This document shows positions 9,241 to 19,243 of a stretch of DNA of 64,000 nucleotides, one piece after another; the first letter of the stretch is position 1, and each line of letters begins with the position of its first letter. The stretch is from Urophycis tenuis (Eukaryota > Chordata > Actinopteri > Gadiformes > Phycidae), in contig JAXIVH010000073.1 of assembly GCA_036785325.1 (NCBI GenBank), positions 717,001 through 781,000 on the forward strand. The letters run 5' to 3'. Both the position numbers and the translations under genes were made by a program. The notes beneath the pieces were generated by a model. That model worked only from the letters and a program-made list of their open reading frames with translations. It was not told the DNA's origin and did no database searches.

Positions 9241-10623
9241 TTAAATGGTTCCAATCACATGTTGTCGGGCTAGAATGGCCTCCCGTGTGGGGTGGACGTT
9301 AATGGGTCCAGGTTCTGGTGGGGGGATATGCTGCTCCGGCAGTTGAATGGCGTGCCGCTGTGCCACATTGTGGAGGACACCGCAAGCCATCACAATGCGG
9401 CACATTCAGGACTGTAGAGCAGCATACCCCCAGTCCTGTCCAGGCAGCGCCACCGTCCCTTCAGGAGACCTATTGCCCTCTCAACGACTGACCGAGTGCG
9501 GGTATGGAGGTCATTGTACCTTCGCTCTCGGTCAGTCTGAGGGTTGGTCAGAGGGGTCGTAATAAGCCACGTCCTCAGTGGGTAGCCACGGTCGCCTGGG
9601 GTTAATTGAAAACAGGCAGTATAAGTAAACTGTATTTGTTGTTCCCATTTCTTAGTTTTATACACCACTTACATGGATCACACACTATTGTTATAAATTA
9701 ATGCCGAAGGGCGCCGGGGCAAAGGTGAGGCTGATAATGACATTTCACACTTTATACGCACGGGTTTATTAACATGCGTACTTTGCACACAGAGACAGGG
9801 GCTTGTACGAAAGATCCGAAGCTGTTGCTTAACCAGCGAATCAATCACACAAAGAAGTAATGATGCTGTGAAGATAGGATAGTATTTGGGGACGTACACT
9901 CAATGCGCATCACGGGGATTAATATTAGCACAATTAAAAGAATACAATTACTCACCAAGAAGCCACCCATCGCGCACAATGCCAGCCTGCAGTCTGTTCC
10001 CAACTATGCTGTTACTCAGAATATATGAGTCGTGCGTTGAACCAGGCCACCTCGCCACAATGTTGGTTAATAACATTTGCGCATCACATAATTTGTACAT
10101 TTATTGAATGGAAATGTTTCCTGTTCACATATACAAATTCGTCATGTGATGGCGCTTTTATGGCAATGTGAGTGCAGTCGACAGCTCCGATTATATTAGG
10201 AAAACCGGCTCTCGCTGCAAATTGCGCTTTAATGTTGACCTGTTCAGCTGCATTGTATGGGAATGTTATATACCTGGCTGACAGGCGGATGAGTCCGGCC
10301 CACACGGCTGGCATGGCCCGGCTCAGGGTCGACTGGCATATACCCGATCGGTCGGCCAACTCTCTTTGAAACGCCCCGGTTACCAGGAACCCCAAGGTAC
10401 TAAGTACCTGTACGTGGACCGGCAGGGCATGGCTCCTTGCGGTGGCGCGCTCCAAGGCCGGCCGCAGCTCTGCACATAACTCAAGCAGGATTGCCCGAGG
10501 GAATCGAAAGCGGCTGATGAGCCGATTGTCGTCCATTTCGAGAGGATCGTTTCTGTCTCGAAAGACACGCTCTCGCCTAATTGCGCCATTCGCAATGTCC
10601 TCTAATAGCGCTAACGCAGCCAT
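9241..10623 (-). pseudogene. Harbinger A HARBI1-type transposase (two frameshifts)
   Basis: The transposase cuts and pastes the element through a DDE nuclease domain. Exon 1 (10623-9956) starts MAALALLEDIANGAIRRERVF and includes the HTH region and the first Asp (GAVDCTHI). At about 10086 two bases are missing relative to copy B, giving TGA; the sequence resumes with the second Asp (GSTHDSYIL). The donor TTG/GTGAGT at 9956/9955 and an acceptor CCCCAG/GCGACC at 9595 bound an intron of about 360 bp. Exon 2 has the catalytic Glu (VERAIGLLKGRW), then a one-base deletion near 9403. The shifted frame continues to TAA at 9243-9241. It could not make active enzyme. Confidence 0.88.
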
Positions 10624-11361
10624 TGTTGTTGACGGAATTTTTGGGTGTGCTTTTATACCCAGTCATGTTATTGCAGACTTGTCGGTGTTGATTGTTCATC
10701 AGTGTTAATTGTTCACGTGTCTCGAATGTGCACATCACTCAATCAACTACTATTTTACACATTCCTTTATTATGACAGTTTCCCAGCATTTAAATATTTT
10801 TATTTCTTATCTCTTATGTCCATCTACTGCGTAGAGGTTGTCTGCCATGTAATAAGAATTTCATTGCTCTGACTAATTAAACATGATGCTTTGATCACCT
10901 CTAAGTGTCGCCAAAGGGTCAACTGCTGTAGAAATGTGCGTACGCCAGCTCAAGAGTTGACGTGAGGCACGCACATTTATACGGCCATTTCAGTCTTGAT
11001 ACATCTGCACTTTGCCGTGAGAATGAACGTAGACCATTTTTTTGTGCGTAAGCAACGTTCGTACATGAGGCCCCAGGTGGGGCCTCATTTATCAACCGTG
11101 CGTAGGAAAAGTTCTAATTTCGTTCGTACGCATGAAATTTAGAATGTGCGTAAGTAGAAAAAAATCCGCATTTATCAAACGTGCGTACACGGGTCGTACG
11201 CATATCAATAAGTAATCCGTGATGATAAATCCCACCTGTTCTCAACTACCATGCTCGTGCACGGTTAGAGTCATTTGCATTCAGAAACGCCTCCAATTAA
11301 CCATATATGGTAGCGCCAATCCCTTAAATAACACGTCAATTGAAATCCCATCACCAAAATC

Positions 11362-12166
11362 ATGGCAAAGAGGGAGAAAGAGAACTTTTCCGACTCCGAG
11401 ATTGAGGTACTGGTTCATGAAGTTGATTGTCACCAAAATGTTTTGTTTGGCACGTTAAACGCCGGTGTTAGTAACACAAGAAAAACCGCTGCATGGAACC
11501 AAGTGACGGCTGCTGTCAACTCCGTTGGTTCTGAAAAAAGATCTGCCCTAGAAAAAAAAAAAAAAAAGGTATGATGTTAAACTACATGCAAAGAAAGGCG
11601 TCAGCGTACACAGACGCCAAATATCACAAACCGGAGGGGGGCAAGCAACCACCCAGCTGACCCCCATGGATGCCCGCATTGCCAGTATCATCGGGGACAC
11701 GGCATTGTGTGGCATCATCCCCGGTGGTGATACAGACGCTCTAGGAGAAGAACCAGCGGTACCATCGACCAGTCGCATTGCAGGTAAAATAAAATGTGTT
11801 TATTTTTATGTTTATTTTAACACTTTAATTTGTGGATTTAAATTAAAGCAAACGTGGCAATAATGTGATGTTAATTGGTTGAACTCAGAAACCCAAGCCA
11901 GTCCGGCCTGTGGTCAGGAGTCGGAGGCGGTGGAGGAGCCGGAGGCGTTGGAGGAACAGGAGCAGCCGGGGCCATCCACAATTCCTCCAGTGCGTCCTGG
12001 GGGGGCGAGAGTGCTGACCTCAGACGTCCTAAAAAACCAGCAGGAGACCACCGAGGCCATTCATGAAATAAAACACCAACTCACAACCATTTCAAGCACT
12101 CTATTGCAGATAAACGACTCACTTAAGCAGATTGCTGCCTGTGCAACACAAATGAGCAATAAATAA
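11362..12166 (+). pseudogene. Harbinger B SANT/Myb-like protein (two exons, poly(A) frameshift)
   Basis: Exon 1 (11362-11783) starts MAKREKENFSDSEIEVLVHEV. It has the Myb/SANT-like domain (residues about 5-70; AAWNQVTAAVNSVG) and then a run of 16 A at 11552-11567. Fifteen would keep the frame into YDVKLHAKKGVSVHRRQ and LTPMDARIASIIGDTALCG; as written, TGA follows almost at once. The donor GCAG/GTAAAA (11783/11784) and the acceptor ACTCAG/AAACCC (11889) are in phase. Exon 2 is Glu/Pro-rich with a C-terminal helix (EIKHQLTTISSTLLQINDSLKQI). Everything except the homopolymer is open, so the gene is one base from intact. Confidence 0.87.
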
Positions 12167-12307
12167 CTTTAAAATGTAGAATGATGTTGAGATTATTTTC
12201 CACGCACACTTTTGATCTGAAATTGCTCACTTTTCAAAGATGGGTTAACAGGCAGACTTGCCTAAAACCTCTGTATGATCCTATCTCTTGTTTGAATGGC
12301 GGTGGCA

Positions 12308-13365
12308 TTAGCAGGTGGTAAATGCTCCGCGTTGGGCATGGGCTCGTCTGCTCTGGGGGGGTACCTGCAGAGGGACGCCGTGTCTGATGGCCAAGTTATG
12401 AAGCACTGCGCATGCCATGATGATGTGGCAGACCTTTTCGGGTTTGTACTGCAGTGCCCCCCCCGCGCTGGACAGGCACATCCATCGGCCTTTTAGCAGA
12501 CCTATTGTGCGTTCCACAACCGTTCTTGAGCGTGCATGTGCCCGGTTGTAGTGCTGCTCCTGCGGGGTCCTCGGATTGGTTAAGGGGGTCATCAGCCACG
12601 GCTTTAATGGATATCCCCGATCACCTACAGGGATGTTAGGCTATAATATACCATGCGAAGCCCAGAAAATACTTTCTAAATGTTGTAACACTCACCAATA
12701 AGCCAGCCATCCTCAATAGCTCCTGCTTGGAGTTGCCCACCCACAGAACTGTTCTGCAGTATGAACGAATCGTGCGTTCCTCCAGGCCACCGGGCAACAA
12801 CGTTTAGTAGAGACATATTGGCATTACAGATTATTTGTGTATTAATTGAATGAAGTCCTTTCCTGTTAACGTAACTGAATTCATTGTGTGATGGTGCTTT
12901 TATTGTGATGTGTGTGCAATCTATGGCTCCAATTATATTTGCGAATCCGGCGATGGCGTGGAATTGTTGTTTAATTTCAGCTTGTTGCTGTTGCCTGTAC
13001 GGGAACTGAATGTAAAGTGGGGCTAGAGAAATGATTGCATCCAACACTGCTGGCATGATTCTACTCAGTGTCGGCTGTGAAATGCCGCATATGTCTCCAA
13101 TCTCACGTTGAAATGTCCCGGTGGCCAAAAAACCCATTGTGGACAGGAGCTGGATGTGCACTGGGATGGCTTTGGTTCGTGTGGTCTCTCGCTCCAATAT
13201 AGGTTGTAAATTCCGGCATAAATCTACAAGTATATTTTTGGGGAATCTATACCTGCTGAGAAGCCACTCTGTGCTCTGACTGAGCAAATCCACACGCTCT
13301 TTGAAAACGCGCTCCCTGCGGAGCGCACGGTTCTCTAAATCTTCCAAAAGTGCAAGATACGCCAT
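12308..13365 (-). CDS. HARBI1-type Harbinger transposase, intact, two exons
   Basis: A DDE-superfamily nuclease acting in the nucleus on Harbinger ends. Exon 1 (13365-12696) and exon 2 (12624-12308) are joined by a 71-bp GT-AG intron (TTG/GTGAGT ... CTGTAG/GTGATC), giving 328 residues; human HARBI1 is about 350. I chose the ATG at 13365 (MAYLALLED) over the one five codons upstream because copies A and C start at the same place. Relative to the longer start, the catalytic residues are D154 (GAIDCTHI), D204 (GGTHDSF) and E266 (VERTIGLLKGRW). An HTH-like PTLSRIMPAVLDAI lies at about 103-116. No stop or frameshift is visible. It converges on the SANT gene, and no other lesion is seen in copy B apart from that gene's poly(A) tract. 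Confidence 0.88.
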
Positions 13366-13702
13366 CGTCCTTATTTTCAATTAGTCTTTTTTAGGTTGTC
13401 CTGTCCCAGCTGTCTTTTATAGCTTGTCATACCAATTATTCAAAAATGTCTGCTAATTTACTAATTGAGAATTGTTATTAATTAGAGGATACAGGGGACG
13501 TGTGACGTTTGTGATTGCTGAACACTGCGACTCTTAACGGGTTCTCTTAGTAGTTTTACTATTCTACCACTAGGTTTTGTTCGTACGCATGGTCAGAGTT
13601 GTGCTTAAATTTACGCACGTTCCTACGCACAAGTTCAAGTTGATAAATCCCATACTTTGCGTGGGAATGTTCGTACGCACTGCGTAAGCACAAATCTGTG
13701 CG

Positions 13703-14938
13703 TAGGAAAAGTTCTAATTTCGTTCGTACGCATGAAATTTAGAATGTGCGTAAGTAGAAAAAAATCCGCATTTATCAAACGTGCGTACACGGGTCGTACG
13801 CACACCAGTAAGTAATCCGTGATGACAAATCCCACCTGTTCTCAACTCCCATGCTCGTGCACGGTTAGAGTCATTTGCATTCAGAAACGCCTCCAATTGA
13901 CCATATATGGTAGCGGCAATCCCTCAATGCCAGCCATCAATACGTCAATACGTCAATACGTCAATGCCAGCCGTCCTCAATAGCTCCTGCTTGGAGCTGC
14001 GCACCCACCTGCAGGATGAACGAATCGTGCGTTCCTCCAGGCCACCGGGCAACAACGTTTAATAGAGACATATTGGCATTAGATTGTTTGTGTATTAATT
14101 AAATGAAGTCCTTTCCTGTTAACGTAACTGAATTCATTGTGTGATGGTGCTTTTATTGTGATGTGTGTGCAATCTATTTGGCTCCAATTATATTTGCGAA
14201 TCCAGCGACGGCGTGGAATTAACGGGAACTGAATGTAAAGTGGGGCTAGAGAAATGATTGCATCCAACACTGCTGGCATGATTCTACTCAGTGTCGGCTG
14301 TGAAATGCCGCATGTTGAAATGTCCCGGTGGCCAAAAATCCCAGTGTGGACAGGAGCTGAATGTGCACTGGGATGGCTTTGGTTTGTTTGGTCTTTCGCT
14401 CCAATATAGTATGTTGTAAATCCCGGCATAAATCCACAAGTATATTTTTTGGGAATCTATACCTACTGAGAAGCCACTCTGTGCTCTGACTGAGCAAATC
14501 CACACGCTCTTTGAAAACGCGCTCCTGCAAAGCGCACGGTTCTCTACATTTTCCAAAAGTGCAAGATGCGCCATCGTCCTTATTTCAAGTTGTCTTTTTT
14601 GGGTTGTCCTGTCCCAGCTGTCTTTTATAGCTTGTCATACCAATTATTCAAAAATGTCTGCTAACTTACTAAATGAGAATTGTTATTAATTAGAGGATAC
14701 AGGGGATATGTGTGACGTTTGTGATTGCTGAACACTGCGACTCTTAACGGGTTCTCGTAGTAGTTTCACTATTCTACCACTAGGTTTTGTGCGTACGCAT
14801 GGTCAGAGTTGTGCTTAAATTTACGCACGTTCCTACGCACAAGTACAAGTTGATAAATCCCATACTTTGCGTGGGAATGTTCGTACGCACTGCGTAAGCA
14901 CAAATCTGTGCGTACGCACGTTTGATAAATGAGGCCCC
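13703..14938. mobile_element. Harbinger copy C, deletion derivative fused to B
   Basis: The left subterminal region (13703-13925) repeats 11101-11325 of copy B almost exactly, but its outermost bases are missing. The fusion point reads ...ACAAATCTGTGCGTA/GGAAAAGTTC, where both parental ends share GTGCGTA. The right end is complete (GATAAATGAGGCCCC, 14924-14938). The interior is a shortened HARBI1 remnant with no SANT gene. A 10-bp tandem (ATACGTCAAT) lies at about 13940-13968. Confidence 0.82.
13975..14574 (-). pseudogene. HARBI1-type transposase remnant (copy C)
   Basis: Starts MAHLALLENVENRA and follows the HARBI1 N-terminus through STEWLLSRYRFPKNILVDL, then frameshifts. It retains PTLSRIMPAVLDAIISLAPLYIQF and the ITIKAPSHNEFSYVNRK segment in scrambled frames, then loses exon 2. 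Copy D carries a similar deletion, so C and D are one non-autonomous subfamily. Confidence 0.8.
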
Positions 14939-15189
14939 AGGTAAGTAAGGTAAGTAAGTAAAGTTTATTTATACAGCACTTTTCACAGATAAAAATAACA
15001 AAGTACTGCGCAATAAAATAAAATACACAGTACAAACATAAAATACAGTGAATAAAACAATTTAAGACATTAACTAAAAGCCTGCTTAAATAAAAAAAAA
15101 GTTTCCTAAAAGAGTCCACAGATTCAGAGCATCTTAGAGAGAGAGAGACAGGGCATTCCAAAGTGTTGGTGCCACTACCTGGAAGAACC

Positions 15190-15784
15190 GGTCACCTCTG
15201 ATCTTAAAGTGGGTGAGGGGGACCACCTGATGACCTCATAGTACGGGCAGGTACATGAAGTCTAATCAGGTCAGAGATGTAAGGGGTAACTAGACCATGT
15301 AGGGCTCTAAAAGTAAGGACCAACATTTTTAAATTAATTCTGAGATGGACTGGTAGCCAATGTAGAGCAGCTAAAACAGGAGTGACGCGTGCTCTTTTAT
15401 GAGTGTGGGTTAAAAGCCGTGCAGTTGCATTTTGTACAGTCTGGAGATGGTCAAGCTCCTTTTTGTTTAGGCAGGTAAAAAGGCTGTTACAATAGTCTAG
15501 ATGAGAAGAAAAAAGCATGAATGACAATCTCAAGTTCAGCTTTAGACACCATATTATTTAATTTTGCAATATTCCTCAGGTGGAAGAAGCTGTTTCTGGT
15601 TAATTGATTAGAGTGCTGCTCTAGTGACATTGCAGAGTCAAAAGTGACACTCAAGTTTCTGAGACTTGACTGAACAGATGAGCCTAAAACATCACCAATG
15701 TACTGCTTGATCTGAGGGATTTTGTCATCCGGCGCAATAATCAATGTTTCTGTTTTATCAGTTAAGCATCAGATAGTTGCCGTT
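15190..15784 (-). pseudogene. L2 reverse transcriptase, C-terminal part
   Basis: Reads DKTETLIIAPDD, then RNLSVTFDSAMSLEQH, then SSHLDYCNSLFTCL and LQTVQNATARLL, LAALHWLPVHLRINLKML and FRALHGLVTPYISDL. This is the hallmark C-terminus of L2-group reverse transcriptases (target-primed reverse transcription). At least one frameshift is visible near 15500. The YADD-bearing middle is missing. Confidence 0.85.
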
Positions 15785-17951
15785 TAAGTTCAAGTTCAAG
15801 TTCAAGTAACTTTATTGTCAAGTGTGCTACATTGAAGGCATATAGCACAGATGAAATTGCAGTCCTCTCAGACCTGCGGTGCAAAATGAACAAATGGACA
15901 ATCAAACCAACAAACAGACAAACAGACATTGTACAGACAACACAGAAACACAGAAAAGTGAGGTAGTGCGTTGTTGAACAGAGCAAAATATATTCAAAAG
16001 ACAGTCAAAAGACAATCTAAAGTGTCAAAGTGGAGATCAGAGTTTGTGAGTGGTGGTGGGAGGGAGATGGTCTGAGGTCAGATGATGCTGGTGGGTGCGA
16101 GGTTAGAGTCTGTGGCAGGGGGCAGAGGAGGGAGGAGGGCCAGGGGCAGAGCAGGGAGAGAGTTGAGCCTCCGGACAGCCTGGTGAAAGAAGCTGTATTT
16201 GAGCCTGCTGGTTCTGGCCCGGAGACTCCGCAGTCTCCTCCCCGACGGGAGAAGGCTGAAGATGCTGTGGGATGGGTGGGTGGGGTCACCAGCAATCCTG
16301 ATGGCTTTGCTGGTGAGGCGGGTGGTGTAAATGTCCAAAATGGGGGGGAGAGAGATACCGATGATCCTCTCAGCTGCTCTCACTATGCGCTGCAGTGTCT
16401 TGCGGCAGGACACTGTGCAGTCACTGTACCACACAGTGATGCAGCTGGTCAGGAGGCTCTCGATGGTGCCTCTGTAGAATGTTTGCATGATGGTGGATGA
16501 GGCCCCAGCTCTTTTCAGTTTGCGGAGGAAGTTGTTGGCCGTTGTTGGGCTTTTTTGGCCAGTGATGCGGTGTTGTGGTTCCAGGACAGGTCTTCGGAGA
16601 TGTGCACACCCAGGAACTTGGTGCTGCTCACCCTCTCCACTGTAGCATCATTGATGGTCAGTTGAGCATGCTGTGTGTGCATTCTCCTGAAGTCCACAAC
16701 AATCTCCTTCGTCTTCTCCACATTCAGACGGAGATTGTTGTCCTTGCACCACACAGCCAGCCTGTTCACCTCACTCCTGTAGATTGTCTTATCGCCGTTG
16801 TTGATGAGACCCACCACAGTCGTGTCATCCGCAAACTTGATAAAGATGTTGGAGCTGGATGTTGGTGTGCAGTCGTGGGTCAGCAGAGTGAAGAGGAGGG
16901 GGCTAAGCACACATCCTTGGGGGGGCCCCATGTTCAATGTGATGGTGCTGGAGGTGCTGCTGCTGACCCGAACTGCCTGTGGTCTCCCCGTCAGGAAGTC
17001 CAACAGGGAGGTGTTGAGTCCCAGCTGGTCCAGTTTGTGAATGAGCTGCTGGGGAGTCTTTGGTATCCAGGTGGGTGAGGGCAGAGTGGAGGGCAGAGGA
17101 GATGGCATCATCGGTCGAACGGTTGGACCGATATGCAAACTGGAAAGGGTCCAGGGTGGGGGGGAGGGCAGATTTTATGTGGTGCATGACTAGCCGCTCA
17201 AAGCACTTCATGAGGATGGGAGTGAGTGCGACTGGGCGGTAGTCATTGTGGCAGGAGGGAGACGACTTTTTTGGCATCGGGATGATGGTGGTGGCTTTGA
17301 GGCACGTGGGACAACAGCCTGGCTCAGTGAGGTGTTGCAGATGTCTGTGAAGACATCTGAGCTCCTCAGCACAGTCCCTCAGTACACAACCAGGAATGTT
17401 GTCGGGACCAGAGGCTTTCTTTCCGTGGGTTCGTCCCTCTGAGGGATCGCCTCACGCTATCTGCGTCAACACCTGGTCGCCAGGAGCGGGTGGGGTCTTC
17501 TGTGCCAGGGTGCTGTTGTCTGCCTCAAAGCGGGCGAAGAAGTCGTTCAGCTCGTTCAGCAGAGGGTCGGAGCTGTCGCAGGTCTGCGGAGAGGGCTTGT
17601 AGTCCATTATGGTTTGGATCCCTCGCCACAGGTTCCTGGTGTCTCTGCTGTTGCTGAAGCGTTCGGCGTTTCTCCTGGAGTACCGTCTCTTGGCCTTCCC
17701 GATGCCTCGTTCCAGGTTTGCCCTGGCTGCTTTCAGGCCCACCTTGTCTCCAGCTCTGAAGGCGGTGTTCCGAGCCATCAGGAGTCTGTAGGCTACCCCT
17801 GTCAGCCATGGCTTCTGGTTGGCCTGAATGCGGATGTTCATGGAGACCGTCATCAATGCATTTCCGCATGTAGGAAGTGACGGTGTCTGTGTACTTCTGG
17901 AGGTCTGTGGTGTTATTGTAGGTGGCTGCCCGTCTGAACATGCTCCAGCAT
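15785..17951 (-). mobile_element. Rex1/CR1-like LINE inserted in L2 #1 (5'-truncated)
   Basis: The minus-strand 3' end has a (TTGAAC)n tail at 15786-15808 preceded by ACAATAAAG. The 5' end is truncated at about 17951, where the L2 frame reads GVPQGSV and switches abruptly. It is about 2.17 kb. I assign it to the CR1 group (Rex1/Babar-like) from protein words such as PVALTPILMKCFERLV and DPTHPSHSIFSLLPSGRRLRS; the exact clade is uncertain. Confidence 0.75.
16090..17951 (-). pseudogene. Rex1/CR1-like reverse transcriptase (frameshifted)
   Basis: From N to C: a pre-RT segment (KPWLTGVAYRLLMARNTAF, RNLWRGIQTIMDYK), then RT fingers and palm (NDYRPVALTPILMKCFERLV, FQFAYRSNRSTDDAI), MGPPQGCVLSPLLF, the catalytic block FADDTTVVG near 16825, LNVEKTKEIVVDF and the C-terminal thumb region to RRLNSLPA. 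The frame changes several times (about 17490, 17130 and 16520), so it is inactive. The endonuclease domain is absent through 5' truncation. Confidence 0.8.
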
Positions 17952-18515
17952 GCACCGAGCCCTGGGGAACCCCACATGAAAGTTCAGTGGTATCTGACAT
18001 AATTTGGTTCACACAGACACTGAAGGTTCTACCTGACAGATACGATGAGAACCACTGTAAAACTGAACCAGACATCCCAACCAGATCATGGAGTCTTTTG
18101 ATCAGCGTGTTATGATCAACAGTGTCAAAGGCAGATGACAGGTCTAGTAGAACCAGGACAGTGTATTCCCCTGAGTCCGATGACAACAAAATGTCACTTG
18201 AAACTTTGAGTAGTGCAGTTTCAGTAGAATGCCTTTTACGGAATCCAGACTGGAATTCATCAAAGATGTCATAGTTTTCCAAATGTACAGTGAGATTTTT
18301 GACACAAAGGGGAGTTTCGAAATTGGCCTAACATTTTCAGGGTGTGATGGATCCAAACTGGGTTTTTTTCAATATTGGTTCGACAACAGCATGTTTAAAA
18401 ACACAGGAAACAACTCCAGTTAAAAGAGATACATTAAATACATCAACAATACAAGGGCCAATAGACCTAAAAGACTTTTTGAACAGTGCTGTAGGGAGGA
18501 CATCAGTAGGACCTT
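17952..18515 (-). pseudogene. L2 reverse transcriptase, N-terminal part
   Basis: Reads VRPISKLPFVSKIS, then the conserved DEFQSGFRKRHSTETALLKV, LLDLSSAFDTVDHNTLIKRL and CGVPQGSV, where the Rex1/CR1-like LINE begins. Upstream, TGVVSCVFKHAVVEPILKK is readable in another frame. Taken with the C-terminal part, about 65 residues including the YADD catalytic box are gone. Confidence 0.85.
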
Positions 18516-18874
18516 ATACCCGAACTTATACCTATCGGCATCCTAAACCATCGAGAGTGGCAAATGTTGTCAAATAGCTGGACTCCTCCACCAGCTGTAC
18601 ATACTACAATCCCCTTCGACGTCACACACTGAACACAGCTTTCAAGAAGTCCGGTAAGATGTCCTCGATGGTTGGAAGTGGGAAGTGACTGCACTTTTGT
18701 GCTTTGTTCAAGGGTTTGAGATCAGTACATACCCTTGGCTTGCCATTCTGTTTCTGTCTCTACTACCACCATAGCACTGAACCAGTCTGTGCTGCATTCT
18801 ACGGGTGTGATCATTCCTTTGCATTGCAGGTCTCGTAGCTCTTCCTTCAGCGGTTTCATCAGGGCCACTGGGAC
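18516..18874 (-). pseudogene. Gypsy-4 reverse transcriptase, N-terminal fragment
   Basis: Reads RVPVALMKPLKEEL, STDWFSAMVVVETE, DLKPLNKAQ, HFPLPTIEDILP, SSYLTTFATLDG and FRMPIGISS, in the order of gypsy RT fingers and palm before the catalytic box. There are several frame changes. The upstream sequence KTR joins VPVAL exactly once the solo LTR and one ACGG are removed. Confidence 0.75.
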
Positions 18875-18878
18875 CCGT

Positions 18879-19243
18879 TGTAAAGTCAGAAGGTGTCGGC
18901 GGAGAGGCTAGCAGGGTTAGCCGTTAGCTCAGCGAGTCAACAGATAGAGAAGTGGGGGTTTCCACCTGAATAACTTTATTTTATAGGTACAAACATCGAC
19001 CCTACAAAGCCAGGTCTCCACAGCGCTACATTCACTAGTCATACATGAGCAGTAAGATGTAGACAGATCAACCACCACCAACTTGTTATGGAGAGTCTTA
19101 GTGCGAGTCCTTCCTCGTGGATGTCCGCAGGGCATAAGACATAACAAACAACAAGGCTGCTGCGTGTACACAGTAACCCAGGAGGTAATGCCAACTTGTG
19201 GCGTTATTCAGTATTGTAGTCATAGCACATCTAGACTGTTACA
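18879..19243 (-). mobile_element. Solo LTR, 365 bp
   Basis: On minus it starts TGTAACAGTC and ends TGACTTTACA. CCGT (ACGG on minus) flanks it at 18875-18878 and 19244-19247. Removing it rebuilds AAGACACGGGTCCCAGTG, the KTRVPV codons of gypsy-4. An AATAAA hexamer is present on minus near 18975. It is a solo LTR of an unidentified family. Confidence 0.8.

Larger units (their letters stand above)
8002..11074. mobile_element. Harbinger copy A, two-gene transposon (decayed)
   Basis: Ends are GGGGCCTCATGTAC at 8002 and its inverse at 11061-11074. Between them are two convergent genes: a Myb/SANT-like DNA-binding protein on plus and a HARBI1-type DDE transposase on minus. Their stop codons are about 20 bp apart, the standard Harbinger layout. 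It is about 3.07 kb. Both genes are frameshifted. Protein-level divergence from copy B is large, so A belongs to a different subfamily and is only adjacent to B. Confidence 0.88.
11079..13702. mobile_element. Harbinger copy B, two-gene transposon
   Basis: The left end GGGGCCTCATTTATCAACC is at 11079. The right subterminal region runs to about 13702, where it passes without a terminal repeat into the left subterminal region of copy C. It carries convergent SANT and HARBI1 genes. The HARBI1 gene is intact after splicing, whereas SANT has one homopolymer frameshift. The outer limits of B plus C (11079 and 14938) are both flanked by AGGT. Confidence 0.85.
14940..18515 (-). mobile_element. L2-type LINE, 5'-truncated (L2 #1)
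   Basis: Minus-strand LINE. Its 3' end is the (CTTA)n-like tail at 14940-14968, preceded by a GAAAAGTGCTGTATAAATAAA block. Coding remnants are the RT N-terminus (about 18500-17952) and the RT C-terminus (15784-15190). The gap is a Rex1/CR1-like LINE. Its 5' boundary at about 18515 lies inside the RT of gypsy-4, just after MPIGISS. Confidence 0.85.

Noticed and set aside
7999..11077. A 3-bp TSD for Harbinger copy A
   Set aside because: Left flank CCA and right flank AGG do not match as direct repeats; both flanks are ends of neighbouring Harbinger copies, so the TSD cannot be assigned.
12308..13365. The host HARBI1 gene
   Set aside because: It lies inside matched terminal repeats with a convergent SANT gene and has close damaged relatives at 1030, 10623 and 14574, so it is a transposon gene.
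16030..17880. Several plus-strand ORFs of 60-170 codons
   Set aside because: They are antisense shadows of the minus-strand Rex1/CR1-like reverse transcriptase and have no domains.
18879..19243. 3' LTR of gypsy-4
   Set aside because: It is inserted within the RT-linker codons with its own ACGG duplication, so it is a separate later insertion.
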